From Dactylellina haptotyla (taxonomy: Eukaryota; Ascomycota; Orbiliomycetes; Orbiliales; Orbiliaceae), in NCBI GenBank assembly GCA_031310005.1, contig CM062386.1, forward strand, positions 310,001-374,000: 64,000 nt of DNA. The letters run 5' to 3'. The notes beneath the pieces are model-generated. The model was given only the letters and a program-made list of their open reading frames with translations, made no database searches and was not told the origin of the DNA. Positions 1 through 9,092 of this stretch are shown piece after piece. Position 1 is the stretch's first letter; the number at the start of each line of letters is the position of its first letter. A program made the translations under genes and the position numbers.

Positions 1-50
1 AATATAATGATTTCTTAGTTGGACAATAGTATGCTGATGTCCGTGGATAG

Positions 51-2004
51 GTGGTGGCATTGGCTGGACCGGCGCTACCAGCTGTGTCGCTGGAGCATGC
101 TGTGTCTATAGTAACGCATATTACTCTCAGGTATTATTCTCCAGTATATGATATTTATAACTCGTAACATATTTACGAATCCGCGTTATATTTAGTGCCT
201 GCCCTCATCGGGAACTTGCTCTGGCAGTGGTCAGTCGACGACCACGACCACGACCACTACTAAGTCCACCACCCCCGTGACGACCAGAACCACCACTACT
301 AGTAAGACTACCACTACCACCAGTAAGACTACCACTACGTCCTCAAGGACGACGACCAAGTCGACCACTCTCTCAACAACCACGAAGAGTACAACTCTTT
401 CAACAACCACGAAGACTACCACTACTACTACCACTACACCTCCTACCACGGTAAGAACAACTAGTACCTCGACTTCCCCATCTCCAAGTGGTATTTATAC
501 CAATCCCGTCGTCTACTCCGATTATGCGGACAATGATGTCTTCAAAGGCCCGGATGGTGCATATTATATGTCTACTTCCAACATGCACTTCTCTCCTGGT
601 GCTCCCATCCTCAAGTCCTTCGACCTGGTGAACTGGGAGCCAGTCGGACATTCCGTTCCTTTCATTGATAACGGTGATAACTACAATATGATTGGAGGGA
701 CCGCATATCGTGGTGGCACTTGGGCTTCTACCATGAGGTACCGTGCCAGCAATGGCAAGTGGTATTGGATCGGTTGCATGAACTTCTGGGTTACCTATAT
801 TTACACCGCGGACGCCGCAGCCGGACCATGGACCAAATCCGGTACTATTTACAAGTGCTACTATGATTGTGGTCTTCTCATCGATGATGATGACAATATG
901 TATGTCGTCTACGGCGGAAGCTCCATCAATCTGGCGCAATTAACTGTCGATGGATTAGGAGAGGCTTCCTCTCAATTGATCTTCGATCAACCTTCCGGTG
1001 TCACTGGTATGGAAGGGAACCGTATGTATAAACGGAACGGGTTGTACTACATCCTTAATGACTATCCAAATATGGGAGCAACCTACATTTGGAAGTCCGC
1101 TAGCCCATGGGGACCATGGGAATACAAGCAACTCCATAACGGTTTGACGAGCCCCGTTGCTGGAGGTGGTTCCCCACATCAAGGCAGCTTGGTCAATATC
1201 GGCAATGACAAATGGTACTTCATGTCATTCACTTGGGCATACCCCGCAGGTCGCATGCCTGTGCTCGCCCCGATCACCTGGGGATCCGATGGTTTCGCCA
1301 GCATGGTAACCGACTCGCTTGGTGGATGGGGTCTTAACTATCCCAACCCGCTGCCTACAATCTCAACTCCAAGCTGGTACCGCACAGATACCTTCTCGAG
1401 TGGCAAGCTCGGCCCCCACTGGGAATTCAACCACAACCCTGACAATACCAAGTACTCCGTCGCTGTCGGAGGCGTGACCCTCAGCACCGCTTCGATTACG
1501 GACAACTTGTTCACCGCCAGAAACACTCTCACAACTCGTCTTTATGGCGGAACGCCCCAAGGAACCGTCATCTTAGACTTCAACAACATGGCCGACGGTG
1601 ATCGTATGGGCTTGGTCGCTTTCCGAGACCAGAGTGCCTGGATCGGTATCGCTCGCGAAGGTAATGACTACAAATTGACTGTTGTCCACGGTATCATCCT
1701 TTCCGAAGATACCTGGACTCCGTCGAGCAATGGTACAATAAACGCTCAGATGACCATCTCCAAGGGTAGCGGAAGGATTTGGTTCCGAGGTAATCTGGAC
1801 GCCAGGGCGACAGGAACCAAGCTCGTGCAGTTTTCGTATAGTACTGACGGAACGACGTTTACGAACTACGGTGGCGCGTATACGTTGTACACCAACTGGG
1901 CGTACTTTATGGGATACCGCTGGGGTGCTTTCAATTATGCGACCAAAGCACTCGGTGGGTCGGTCAAGCTTACAAGCTTTGTCGGGGGGCAGTACACTCC
2001 TTGA
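51..2004 (+). CDS. CBM1-GH43 secreted glycosidase (beta-xylosidase/arabinofuranosidase type), 5' end outside window
   Basis: The 3' part of a plant cell-wall glycosidase. Exons seen are 51-130 and 196-2004; the intron 131-195 (GTATTA...TTTAG) is phase 0, and an acceptor AG at 49-50 implies a further upstream exon. The first part encodes a fungal cellulose-binding module (Cys-Gly-Gly-Ile-Gly-Trp-Thr-Gly, then Tyr-Tyr-Ser-Gln-Cys-Leu). A Thr/Ser linker (about 230-480) follows, then a GH43 five-bladed propeller. Candidate catalytic residues are Asp in the Ala-Asp-Asn-Asp motif (526-537), Asp in Leu-Leu-Ile-Asp-Asp (about 870-890) and Glu in Gly-Met-Glu-Gly-Asn (1012-1014). From about 1370 on there is a concanavalin-like GH43 C-terminal domain. 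All three acidic residues are present, so it should be active on xylan or arabinoxylan. Exact substrate and subfamily cannot be read from the sequence. Confidence 0.9.
232..480 (+). repeat. Thr/Ser-rich linker encoded by ACC/ACT-type triplet repeats
   Basis: A low-complexity run of Thr codons with Lys and Ser joins the CBM1 to the GH43 domain. It is the usual O-glycosylated linker of fungal cellulose-binding enzymes. The antisense strand is open over part of it only because of the triplet composition. Confidence 0.85.
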
Positions 2005-2728
2005 GCAAATGTCAGATGCCAGATCCGAGTCGTGGGAAGAGCAGAGGAAAACGGCTATATAACGTGTAGAGTAAGACCATTATATTTTGTAGTATAGGAA
2101 TATCGAAACATCTGTTTAGAAACACCGCCCAAGGCTGGTTAGCCCTCGTATATACACGCATATCTGCGTACGGTGGTCCAATCGTGAGATATCGGGCAGA
2201 TGGAGAAAAACGCCCAGTTCGGACCCGCCAAGGTGCGCTGGAGTAAATATAGTTTTGAAACTCCAGCAGTCTCGCAGCCTGAGTAATCTAGCTCGACGAA
2301 CAGGGCCCTTCCCGGCCAGCTGAACTCGCGCCTCACTCCTCAAGCATCGAGCTTGGAGTCGAAGAATCTCAAATCAGTGGGTGCCCAGATCAGCGCTAAA
2401 CCCAAGAGGACATTTTAAGCACCTTGGCCGTTAGCAGAACGCTAACTTGGCAGCCTTCAGCCCTCCGCTTGGCTCGCTTGGCTCTCACCCAGCTCGTAGC
2501 CAGCTGCACTTGATCCTGTAAATATTCAATGTTGAATTTTTCGTTTCTCGCACAGCTATAAGACTATTGAGGCCTCCGATTGCCCGTACGAACTCTTCTC
2601 GATAGTCTTTCTTACAGTTTTGTCTTCGCTTCTCTCAAAAATCGTCGTCAAACCGGCCAAAGAAAAGGAGCTCGAATACCGCGACATACGGCCGACAACA
2701 GGGAGCTCAGCCCCAAAAAATCACCACA
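2005..2728. other. Intergenic, 3' region of GH43 gene and promoter of next gene
   Basis: No gene is seen. The stretch before the next ATG is rich in CT and CA, as in fungal leaders, but I cannot place a TATA box with confidence. Confidence 0.6.
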
Positions 2729-3679
2729 ATGCCAACACATCTCCTCCACCCCGCGAAGCTTCTCGCCATTCTTCCCCTCATCACGACCGTCCTCTCCGCC
2801 GGCGTAGCTTTCCAATGTAACGGCCAGAGAGACCACATGTTCCACCAGGACTGTGCCACTGCGGCCAACGAGCTCGTTCTCTCCCTCACCAGAGAAGATG
2901 GTCGAGTGCACATCCCAAATGACGATGTCATGCACGCATACATGAATTGCGAGGCAACCTTGGAAGCTACTGGTGGTGAAAAGATAGACCAGGGTTCTGC
3001 CATCCTACTTTCCTTCGCACAAATCGGCGCCAGGTGCCAGGAGGGATCGTTCACTTACCCATCGAATACGATAAAAGGCAATCTCAAGGGTGCCGCAAAC
3101 TGGAAGCGGGAAGGTCCTTCGATAAAACGCGTCAAGAGAGCTTTATTCGCTCCCCTAAGATTTCTTCGACGAGACATGCACGATACGGCTGCACCGCAGC
3201 AGCTAGGTCAGCTACAAAGGAGGTCGGATATGATGGCTGCTAGGAAGGGGTACAACGGGCAGACATATAGGCTTATGCTGGATTCCGCCCACGGAGTACC
3301 AGAACTATCCCCCACATCGCCGGACGTGAGCAGCATGTTCTTCCAGCGATCAAGAGAACAACTTCAACATCATTTCACAAAGGAAGATACTTCGGACCTC
3401 GTCTTCGGAAACGCATATCCCATCAAGGGCGGTACACATGTCAGTGTCATCACTCTCGGTGTGAAGCTCAGAGGCTCCCAAACCAGCTGGAAAGAATTCG
3501 TGCAAACCCAGAACGACAGTGGAAAGACTATCAAGGAGTTGATCATGGACGGCCTTTCTATGTTCACATCTAACCAGTACGTAGCAGCGTATTTCCATGT
3601 TCTCGATGGGAACAACCGACAAGTCTTTAGCTTCATGATCTACGGCTACGACTCTGTTGACTCACCATTGCCAGCCTAA
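2729..3679 (+). CDS. Secreted protein of unknown function with dibasic processing sites
   Basis: A single-exon gene for 316 residues. Residues 1-24 form a signal peptide (Leu-rich core, Ser-Ala-Gly boundary). The N-terminal 80 residues of the mature protein hold the only four cysteines (about C30, C42, C74, C103), consistent with a small two-disulfide domain. A basic stretch follows with Kex2-type dibasic sites: KR at 126-127, KRVKR at 133-137, RR at 147-148 and RR at 164-165. The C-terminal part (about 165-316) looks globular, ends in mixed beta-like sequence and has no cysteine. This layout suggests a proprotein cut into a Cys domain and a C-terminal domain, which is inference. I do not recognise the family. 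The ATG context (cacaATGcc) is acceptable and no other start would keep the signal peptide. Confidence 0.75.
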   Translation: MPTHLLHPAKLLAILPLITTVLSAGVAFQCNGQRDHMFHQDCATAANELVLSLTREDGRVHIPNDDVMHAYMNCEATLEATGGEKIDQGSAILLSFAQIGARCQEGSFTYPSNTIKGNLKGAANWKREGPSIKRVKRALFAPLRFLRRDMHDTAAPQQLGQLQRRSDMMAARKGYNGQTYRLMLDSAHGVPELSPTSPDVSSMFFQRSREQLQHHFTKEDTSDLVFGNAYPIKGGTHVSVITLGVKLRGSQTSWKEFVQTQNDSGKTIKELIMDGLSMFTSNQYVAAYFHVLDGNNRQVFSFMIYGYDSVDSPLPA

Positions 3680-3900
3680 AAAGTTGGACCCAAAAGTTAG
3701 AATTCAGGGGGGTATCATGAGTATTGGGGTTTGGAGTTACTGCATTTATTATATAGGTTCCCGTTTTAGTCAGTTGAGTTTAGGCTTCTTTATTTTATCG
3801 CATTCTTTCAAGATATACTAAATGACAGCGTTCGTTATGATACCACTATGTTCATTCGTTCTGTCTTACACTTTCGCTTGTGACACTACACGTTATTTTC

Positions 3901-5202
3901 CTAGTTACTTGCCGTGTTGTTCTCCTCTCGCTCAGCTAGCTCCTCTCTTCTCGACCTACTCTTAGGGTCCAAATAAGGCGCCTCCCCAATACCAACTGCA
4001 CGGTTTCCAAATCTATTACCCAGCCCGTCATAATCATTCGTAGCAGTATGGAAAACACTCCTGTTGTCCCAAATGGCGATATCATTCGGGTTTCTCCATC
4101 TAAACCGAACCTGAAGATCGTGGTTCTTATAGATCAAATCATGGAACCAGTTAAGTAATGCATCACTTTCTTCCAAGGTCACATCATTGATACGCCTCGG
4201 GAAGACGCCAACAGGAAACAAGCTCTTCCAGCCGGTAACAGGATTTGTCCGGATAACCTTGATATCAAGAAAATCAGGTTAGTAAGCAGTAACAAGACTG
4301 GTAGCAACTCGGGATACGATAGATTTGTCAAAACGTACTGGATGGGTGGCAGTCAAATCCAATCCTACATTGCCTGGGTTACCCCTCTGCTTCTCATACA
4401 ACTGGAGACCCTCCGCCTTTGCAATCTCGTGGAATCCTGAGCCGATATGAGTTGCTGTCAATCCTTCCAAGAACTTTTGATATGGCCCGGATAAACGGTC
4501 GTACAATTCATACCCAGAGGCCCAGAGCGTATCCCCACCAGTCTTGGGCAGCTCGACGAGGCGTAGAGAGGTATAGTCAGCAGGGAATGGCTCGAATGAG
4601 ATGTCTGAATGCCAAACGGCTGCTTTGTTACGGAATGCCTCTGCAGGTTTACGGTATAGCTGTTTGCGTTGGACGGATGATATGGTGGATATCTCTGGGT
4701 CTGAGCCGCCGAGTTCACGCTCATCGTTAAGAACTGGGTGGATATGTAGCGTCGATTCGGCAGGCTTTCCGGTTAACTAAATAAGCGGTTAGCTCATACC
4801 CGCTAGCTAGATCTAAGTTCAGAGGCCATACCTCTCCAAGACGCTGGATGAATTTCTTTTGAATATCGTTGGTGAGGTTATCCTGCGCGCGGAAGAATAC
4901 AACTCCTCTTTCGGATACTATTGGGATGTAGAAAATCAGTTCTAGCTGGTTCTAAAATCAGTATATATTTGGATTCAATACTAACTCGTAACCGCCAGAT
5001 CCCTTAATAGTTCATCCGCATTCGGGGCATTGAGAATATCGTCGACAATGTTCACCTCTGGAAACTCGGTCCCAATGACTGGTGTTATATCATCTGATTT
5101 GAATTTATTCAGGTTACCCTTAACTCTGATAGGTTCAGGATAGCCCTTCTTGCCCGTCAAGACTTGTTGAAGAACTTCGCCAGCAACAGCGGATGGAGCC
5201 AT
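3901..5202 (-). CDS. TauD/TfdA-type Fe(II)/2-oxoglutarate dioxygenase
   Basis: Four exons on the minus strand: 5202-4986, 4917-4832, 4776-4339 and 4257-3901 (365 residues). The introns have clean donors (GTTAGT, GTATGG, GTACGT) and a textbook TACTAAC branch in the last one. The family hydroxylates sulfonates such as taurine, releasing sulfite for sulfur supply, though fungal members also act on other acids. The iron-binding facial triad is complete: H157 and D159 in the Trp-His-Ser-Asp motif, and distal H317 in Ser-Val-Phe-His. R333 (Gly-Asn-Arg-Ala) is the expected 2-oxoglutarate anchor. Other family landmarks are Gly-Val-Val-Phe-Phe-Arg near residue 77 and His-Pro-Val-Ile-Arg-Thr near 246-251. 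There is no signal peptide, so it should be cytosolic. The substrate is not determined here. Confidence 0.93.
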
Positions 5203-5554
5203 TGTCAATGCAATCCGAAATTTTTAGCAATTGAACCAAAAAGTGAAAAGGTATATAGAGTAAGAAAATTACAGTCTCTCGATGTTATTATCGATTATAC
5301 AGCAGCAATCTTCTACGCATATCGTCTGCCTTTATATTCTAGATATTGAGCCGAACCACCATATTCAGACTCATTTCTGCGGATATTCGGCATCTATTGA
5401 CGTGATGCAATTTCAGGCCAAAATGACAAGCTCGAGTATATGTAAGCAAAACTTCCCGTCTTCTAGATTTATAGCGCGCTAATGCTCTTTAAATAGGGTT
5501 CCTTATCGCTATTGTCGATAAAACTGTTCATTAATCATAACCAGGCGGGGTGAA

Positions 5555-5656
5555 TGGTGGTATCACCAACACGGGTCAAATGTTGTATAATTCCCACCAA
5601 CCTGTCAACGCAATCTTGGCGCAAATTTCGCCATCGCGGGGTGCAAACTGACACCC
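5555..5656. repeat. Three short inverted repeats
   Basis: TGGTG/CACCA (5555-5559 and 5564-5568), TGGCG/CGCCA (5617-5621 and 5629-5633) and GGGTG/CACCC (5639-5643 and 5652-5656). Each is short and could occur by chance, but they cluster about 350-450 bp upstream of the dioxygenase ATG. Confidence 0.4.
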
Positions 5657-5746
5657 TCGATAGTGGGGCATTATTGCCAATAGCGATCAGTTAATTGGAA
5701 AATCCACAGTTTGACTACATGGGGGTTATATCTTCTAGACAATTGT

Positions 5747-5778
5747 CCCCACTGATGTGCGGTTCACATTCAGTGGGG
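5747..5778. repeat. Strong hairpin-forming inverted repeat
   Basis: Arms CCCCACTGATGTG and CACATTCAGTGGGG pair over 13 bp with one bulged base around a 5-nt loop (CGGTT). It lies about 550 bp upstream of the TauD-like gene. It could be a palindromic regulator site or the trace of a small inverted-repeat element. Confidence 0.55.
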
Positions 5779-6138
5779 CTACATTCTTAGACCCTTTTTA
5801 CTCCAGAATTGCATAAGGAATATACATTCACATGCAGACAGGAACGTCAATGAGTTTCCAACCCTTTCTCTTCTCTTTCTCCATTATTCATATCTCATAT
5901 CTGCGGGGCTTTGCGCGTAGTTTCAACTGTCAAGGTTTTATTTCAAACTAGGTTTTGCGAACAGGACTCTTGTCTCCCCAGACGCCAGGTGATAGCTAAA
6001 AATCAATTAGCACCTACAGACATGCAATATAAAGCATTCAGATACACTTAGAGGTCAGTCTCACGCCTTAGTAGGACTATTATATATGTGATTCATACAA
6101 AAACTCTGCACTATAAACACTGTTGATAAGAGATAGTA

Positions 6139-7071
6139 TCAAAAGCCACGCGAACGCAAACGATCACCCCGTTTGCAGCGGCCAGCCTTACATCCTTCAC
6201 ATAATTCCTCCTCGTGTTCATCGGTTTTCTTATAACTCTCAGGGGGATCTTCGACAGGCTCCCCCTTCCAAATCTTCAATCGTCGAACCACCCTCTCAAT
6301 GTAAATCTTTTTATCCATATTCATAATTCCCAAAGAATCACAATCCAAGCACCTTTGGTTGTAGACTTGCGCATTGTATCCTAACCGGCCGTCTGCGCGA
6401 TTGTACTTTCGGATTAGTGTGAAAATTTTACCGCTATACCACCTCCCTTTGCATGTTCGATTTGAGCAGCCGAATCCTCCAACGATATTTGTCTCCCATT
6501 CGGCGTCACCGTCTCGGTCAACCGACGAAAACACGATGCCATGTACTTGTGCCTCGATCTTTTTGTGGTACTTCTCAAACATATAGTAGATCTTAGGTGT
6601 TTCCTTGCGCTTAGATTTCGGTTTCGATTGGCCAGACCCACTCGCACCAGCTGAAGTACCAGTAGTAGTTTGGTGTTGTTGGTGCTGTTGTTGGGGTTCC
6701 TGTTGGGTGGGGTTGTTTGAGGATGATGAATTCGACTGCGCACGCGCCCGACGAACTCGTTCTTCGTCTATCAGCCGTCTTTGAATTTTCGTATAACTCT
6801 CCATTTTCAAAGCGTTCAGCTCCGGTCTAACCATGGCTGAGAGCTGTTGGCGAAAGATAGTATCTGCAGTTGTACCGGCCATGTTGGATTTTGTTCCGAG
6901 CGAGCGAGCAATAGGATGGGTCGATTTGAACTTCGGCGAGATTACCAGCAAACTGCTAGGAGCAATGATTCTGCAGAGAGATGTTGGACTAATGTAACCG
7001 TGGAAAAGCCTAGGAGTCCGAAGAGCAGCCCTAAAAGCATTAGAGATCTCCATCTGTGTCAAGGGCCTCAT
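6139..7071 (-). CDS. 3CxxC-type zinc-binding protein
   Basis: A single exon for up to 310 residues. The C-terminal half (about 160-300) is a fungal 3CxxC zinc-finger domain. Its cysteines are C202 and C207 (Gly-Cys-Ser-Asn-Arg-Thr-Cys), C241 and C244 (Cys-Leu-Asp-Cys), and C291, C294 and C299 (Cys-Glu-Gly-Cys). A Gln/His/Ser/Gly-rich spacer (about 112-150) separates it from a helical N-terminal part. Two starts are possible. M1 (7071) or M7 (7053) add about 60 residues rich in Arg/Ser/Ala and nearly free of acids, resembling a mitochondrial presequence. M64 (6882, Met-Ala-Gly-Thr-Thr) starts directly at the conserved-looking part. The biochemical role of the family is not established. I am sure of the domain and unsure of the start. 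Confidence 0.85.
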   Translation of the reverse strand: MRPLTQMEISNAFRAALRTPRLFHGYISPTSLCRIIAPSSLLVISPKFKSTHPIARSLGTKSNMAGTTADTIFRQQLSAMVRPELNALKMESYTKIQRRLIDEERVRRARAQSNSSSSNNPTQQEPQQQHQQHQTTTGTSAGASGSGQSKPKSKRKETPKIYYMFEKYHKKIEAQVHGIVFSSVDRDGDAEWETNIVGGFGCSNRTCKGRWYSGKIFTLIRKYNRADGRLGYNAQVYNQRCLDCDSLGIMNMDKKIYIERVVRRLKIWKGEPVEDPPESYKKTDEHEEELCEGCKAGRCKRGDRLRSRGF

Positions 7072-7905
7072 TTGTACCTACGTATCGATACGTATCCCCG
7101 AGTTGAATAATTTTTTACATGTATACAAACATTTATATCGCAGTCTCCCCGTGGAATTTATAAATGCTCAAGGGGATAGTAAACTACACAAGACTGGTAC
7201 TTCAGGCTTCCAAAGCTCGATTTCGCATGGAGGATCCGCAATGTTCGCCCTCGTCCAGCTTTATGTGGCACAGACAAAAGATATGTTGCCTGAAGTCATG
7301 CATGTTTTCGAACCGGCACAGCAACTATCCAAGTTACACAAAGGATTCGAAAGAGCAGTATCGGACATGCGCATACTTCGAAAATGCCTGTAGAGTTAAA
7401 TAAAGACTTTCAACAAAGTTCAAAAGTCGGTTTAGGTCCGCTCTAATCGACATGGTCGCCACACAATATTTCTTCGATGTTGGTCCCTGTTGGATTGCTT
7501 ATTGTGAACATCGTTAGCCCGCCAAATTCGGCGACAAGTATTTCCCTTTTGAAGTTCTAGCCCACAATACAACAAATGTCTTCCATTAGTTTTTGATGTC
7601 AGTTTCGTGTTCCTAGACTACATACCATCGTTCACAGGCCAAAAATAGTATCATTTACCCGTGGAACCCACTAAAAGTATTTCTACGTAAACCTATTGCG
7701 GTTAAACAGGTAAAAAGGCCTTAGTAAATGCGAGTTGGTGAGTTGAGAACAACAATGTTCGACATAGTGAGTTGTACTTTCAACTTCTATATCCGCAATG
7801 TGTCAGTATCAATATTAGAAGGGACAAGAGCTTAAATACCCCGCTTTGAAGCATGTATTCGAGCTTAGATATTATCTCTCAAGACTATTACGGTAGCAAA
7901 AAATC
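7072..7905. other. Intergenic, no gene recognised
   Basis: AT-rich spacer between the divergent 3CxxC gene and the three-exon gene at 7906. Short open frames around 7103-7403 have no start context, domain or splice support. Confidence 0.5.
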
Positions 7906-9092
7906 ATGCACAGTCCCGTTTCTTCTACCCCAGATTCTAGTATCGACTCGACTGAGTCATCTCCCAGAACGCCTACTTTCCCAGATGATGCAAACGTGGG
8001 CAGTGGGCAACAACCCAGGTCAACGGCCCGCCCCGCCATAATCTGGTCCCCATTGCCTATTCCTCCTGTATTTGAGCCTTATGTTCGTCCATCAGCGCCA
8101 CTTAAGAGACCGGGATCTCCAGGTGAAATAGAAAAGAGCGAAGCGTTAGGCGCGGCCAAGCGTCTATGCACGACTTCTACAGCTTCTCAAGAGGCAAATA
8201 GTAGTTGCTCTAACCTACCTATCCCTAAACCCGTGAGTAACACTGCAACCCAATCAGAGAGGGGATCCCCAGCCCTCTCGATCCAAGTATCGAGTTTCCT
8301 TCGGATGACAGCTAAACGGTTCTCAGGCTATAGGTGTTGAGTCGGTTAACTCTTTGCCAGGCCCTTCCCGATTAGATCAGCATCTAGTCTTGGATAATAC
8401 GCTTGACAATTTTCTCAAGCAAGCGCTAGGTTTATATAAGGGGTGTTCAGTTACAGCCCAACAAGCAGCGGCGCTTTACGATGAATTTAAACGTCCCAAA
8501 GCGATACTAGCCAAAGAGATTAGCTGCCCCAGGCGGTCTATGCATCAGGATAGAAAGCCTTGCTCTTGCAGCGCTAACACTGAGCAATCGATGACAAGTC
8601 AATGGAAGAAACAGTTCCCCAACGGTGTTCCTCTACTTACAGCCAACGCCCTTGACGCGGCAACCACCATTGGAATTCGCAATCCCACTACGTGGACAGA
8701 TCCTAAATCTCAGATTCTTCAGATATCTGCCCAGAAGACTCCATCAGTCACTCTTCAGACAACCAGGAATCAAAACTCTTGTCCTTTCAAAAGCGAGAAT
8801 ATCACATTATGTAACAAACAGGTAAGCTTCAACAACGCGATATCAGCGACAGGCCAAATTTTATGTACCAATTATCAAAGATAGAGCATGACCCCTCTAA
8901 TATTCCAACTCATTCTAGGAAGAGTTACTCAAAAAAGCGATACGGGAGGTCGTTCTGCCTGTTGATGAACTAGCCGCGATAGTAGGCAAAAGATATGAGA
9001 ATCTTGTTGATGGAAGACAACTCCCGCCCATGCAACCTCACACCATTGAAACCGTGCTCAAAGGGTACGGATATGGGAGACAGGCGGACTAG
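7906..9092 (+). CDS. Three-exon protein of unknown function, Ser/Pro-rich N-terminus
   Basis: Exons 7906-8232, 8327-8821 and 8919-9092 join in phase 0 to 331 residues. Intron 1 has a GTGAGT donor, a GCTAAAC branch and a CAG acceptor (94 nt). Intron 2 has GTAAGC and CTAG (97 nt). The N-terminal about 110 residues are Ser/Thr/Pro-rich and probably disordered, with basic patches (Lys-Arg-Pro-Gly-Ser-Pro, Ala-Ala-Lys-Arg-Leu). The middle holds a Cys cluster (Cys-Ser-Cys-Ser). The last 60 residues are predicted helical and resemble a small alpha-helical domain (Glu-Glu-Leu-Leu-Lys-Lys start). There is no signal peptide or membrane segment, and a nuclear location is plausible. I do not recognise the family. 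The ATG at 7906 is the first in frame. Confidence 0.65.

Larger units (their letters stand above)
5203..6138. other. Intergenic region with inverted repeats upstream of the dioxygenase gene
   Basis: No gene is seen. This is the promoter side of the minus-strand TauD-like gene and the 3' side of the 3CxxC gene. It contains four inverted repeats between 5555 and 5778, listed separately. Confidence 0.6.

Noticed and set aside
231-939. Minus-strand Val-rich and other frames over the GH43 gene
   Set aside because: Shadows of the Thr linker and GH43 coding sequence.
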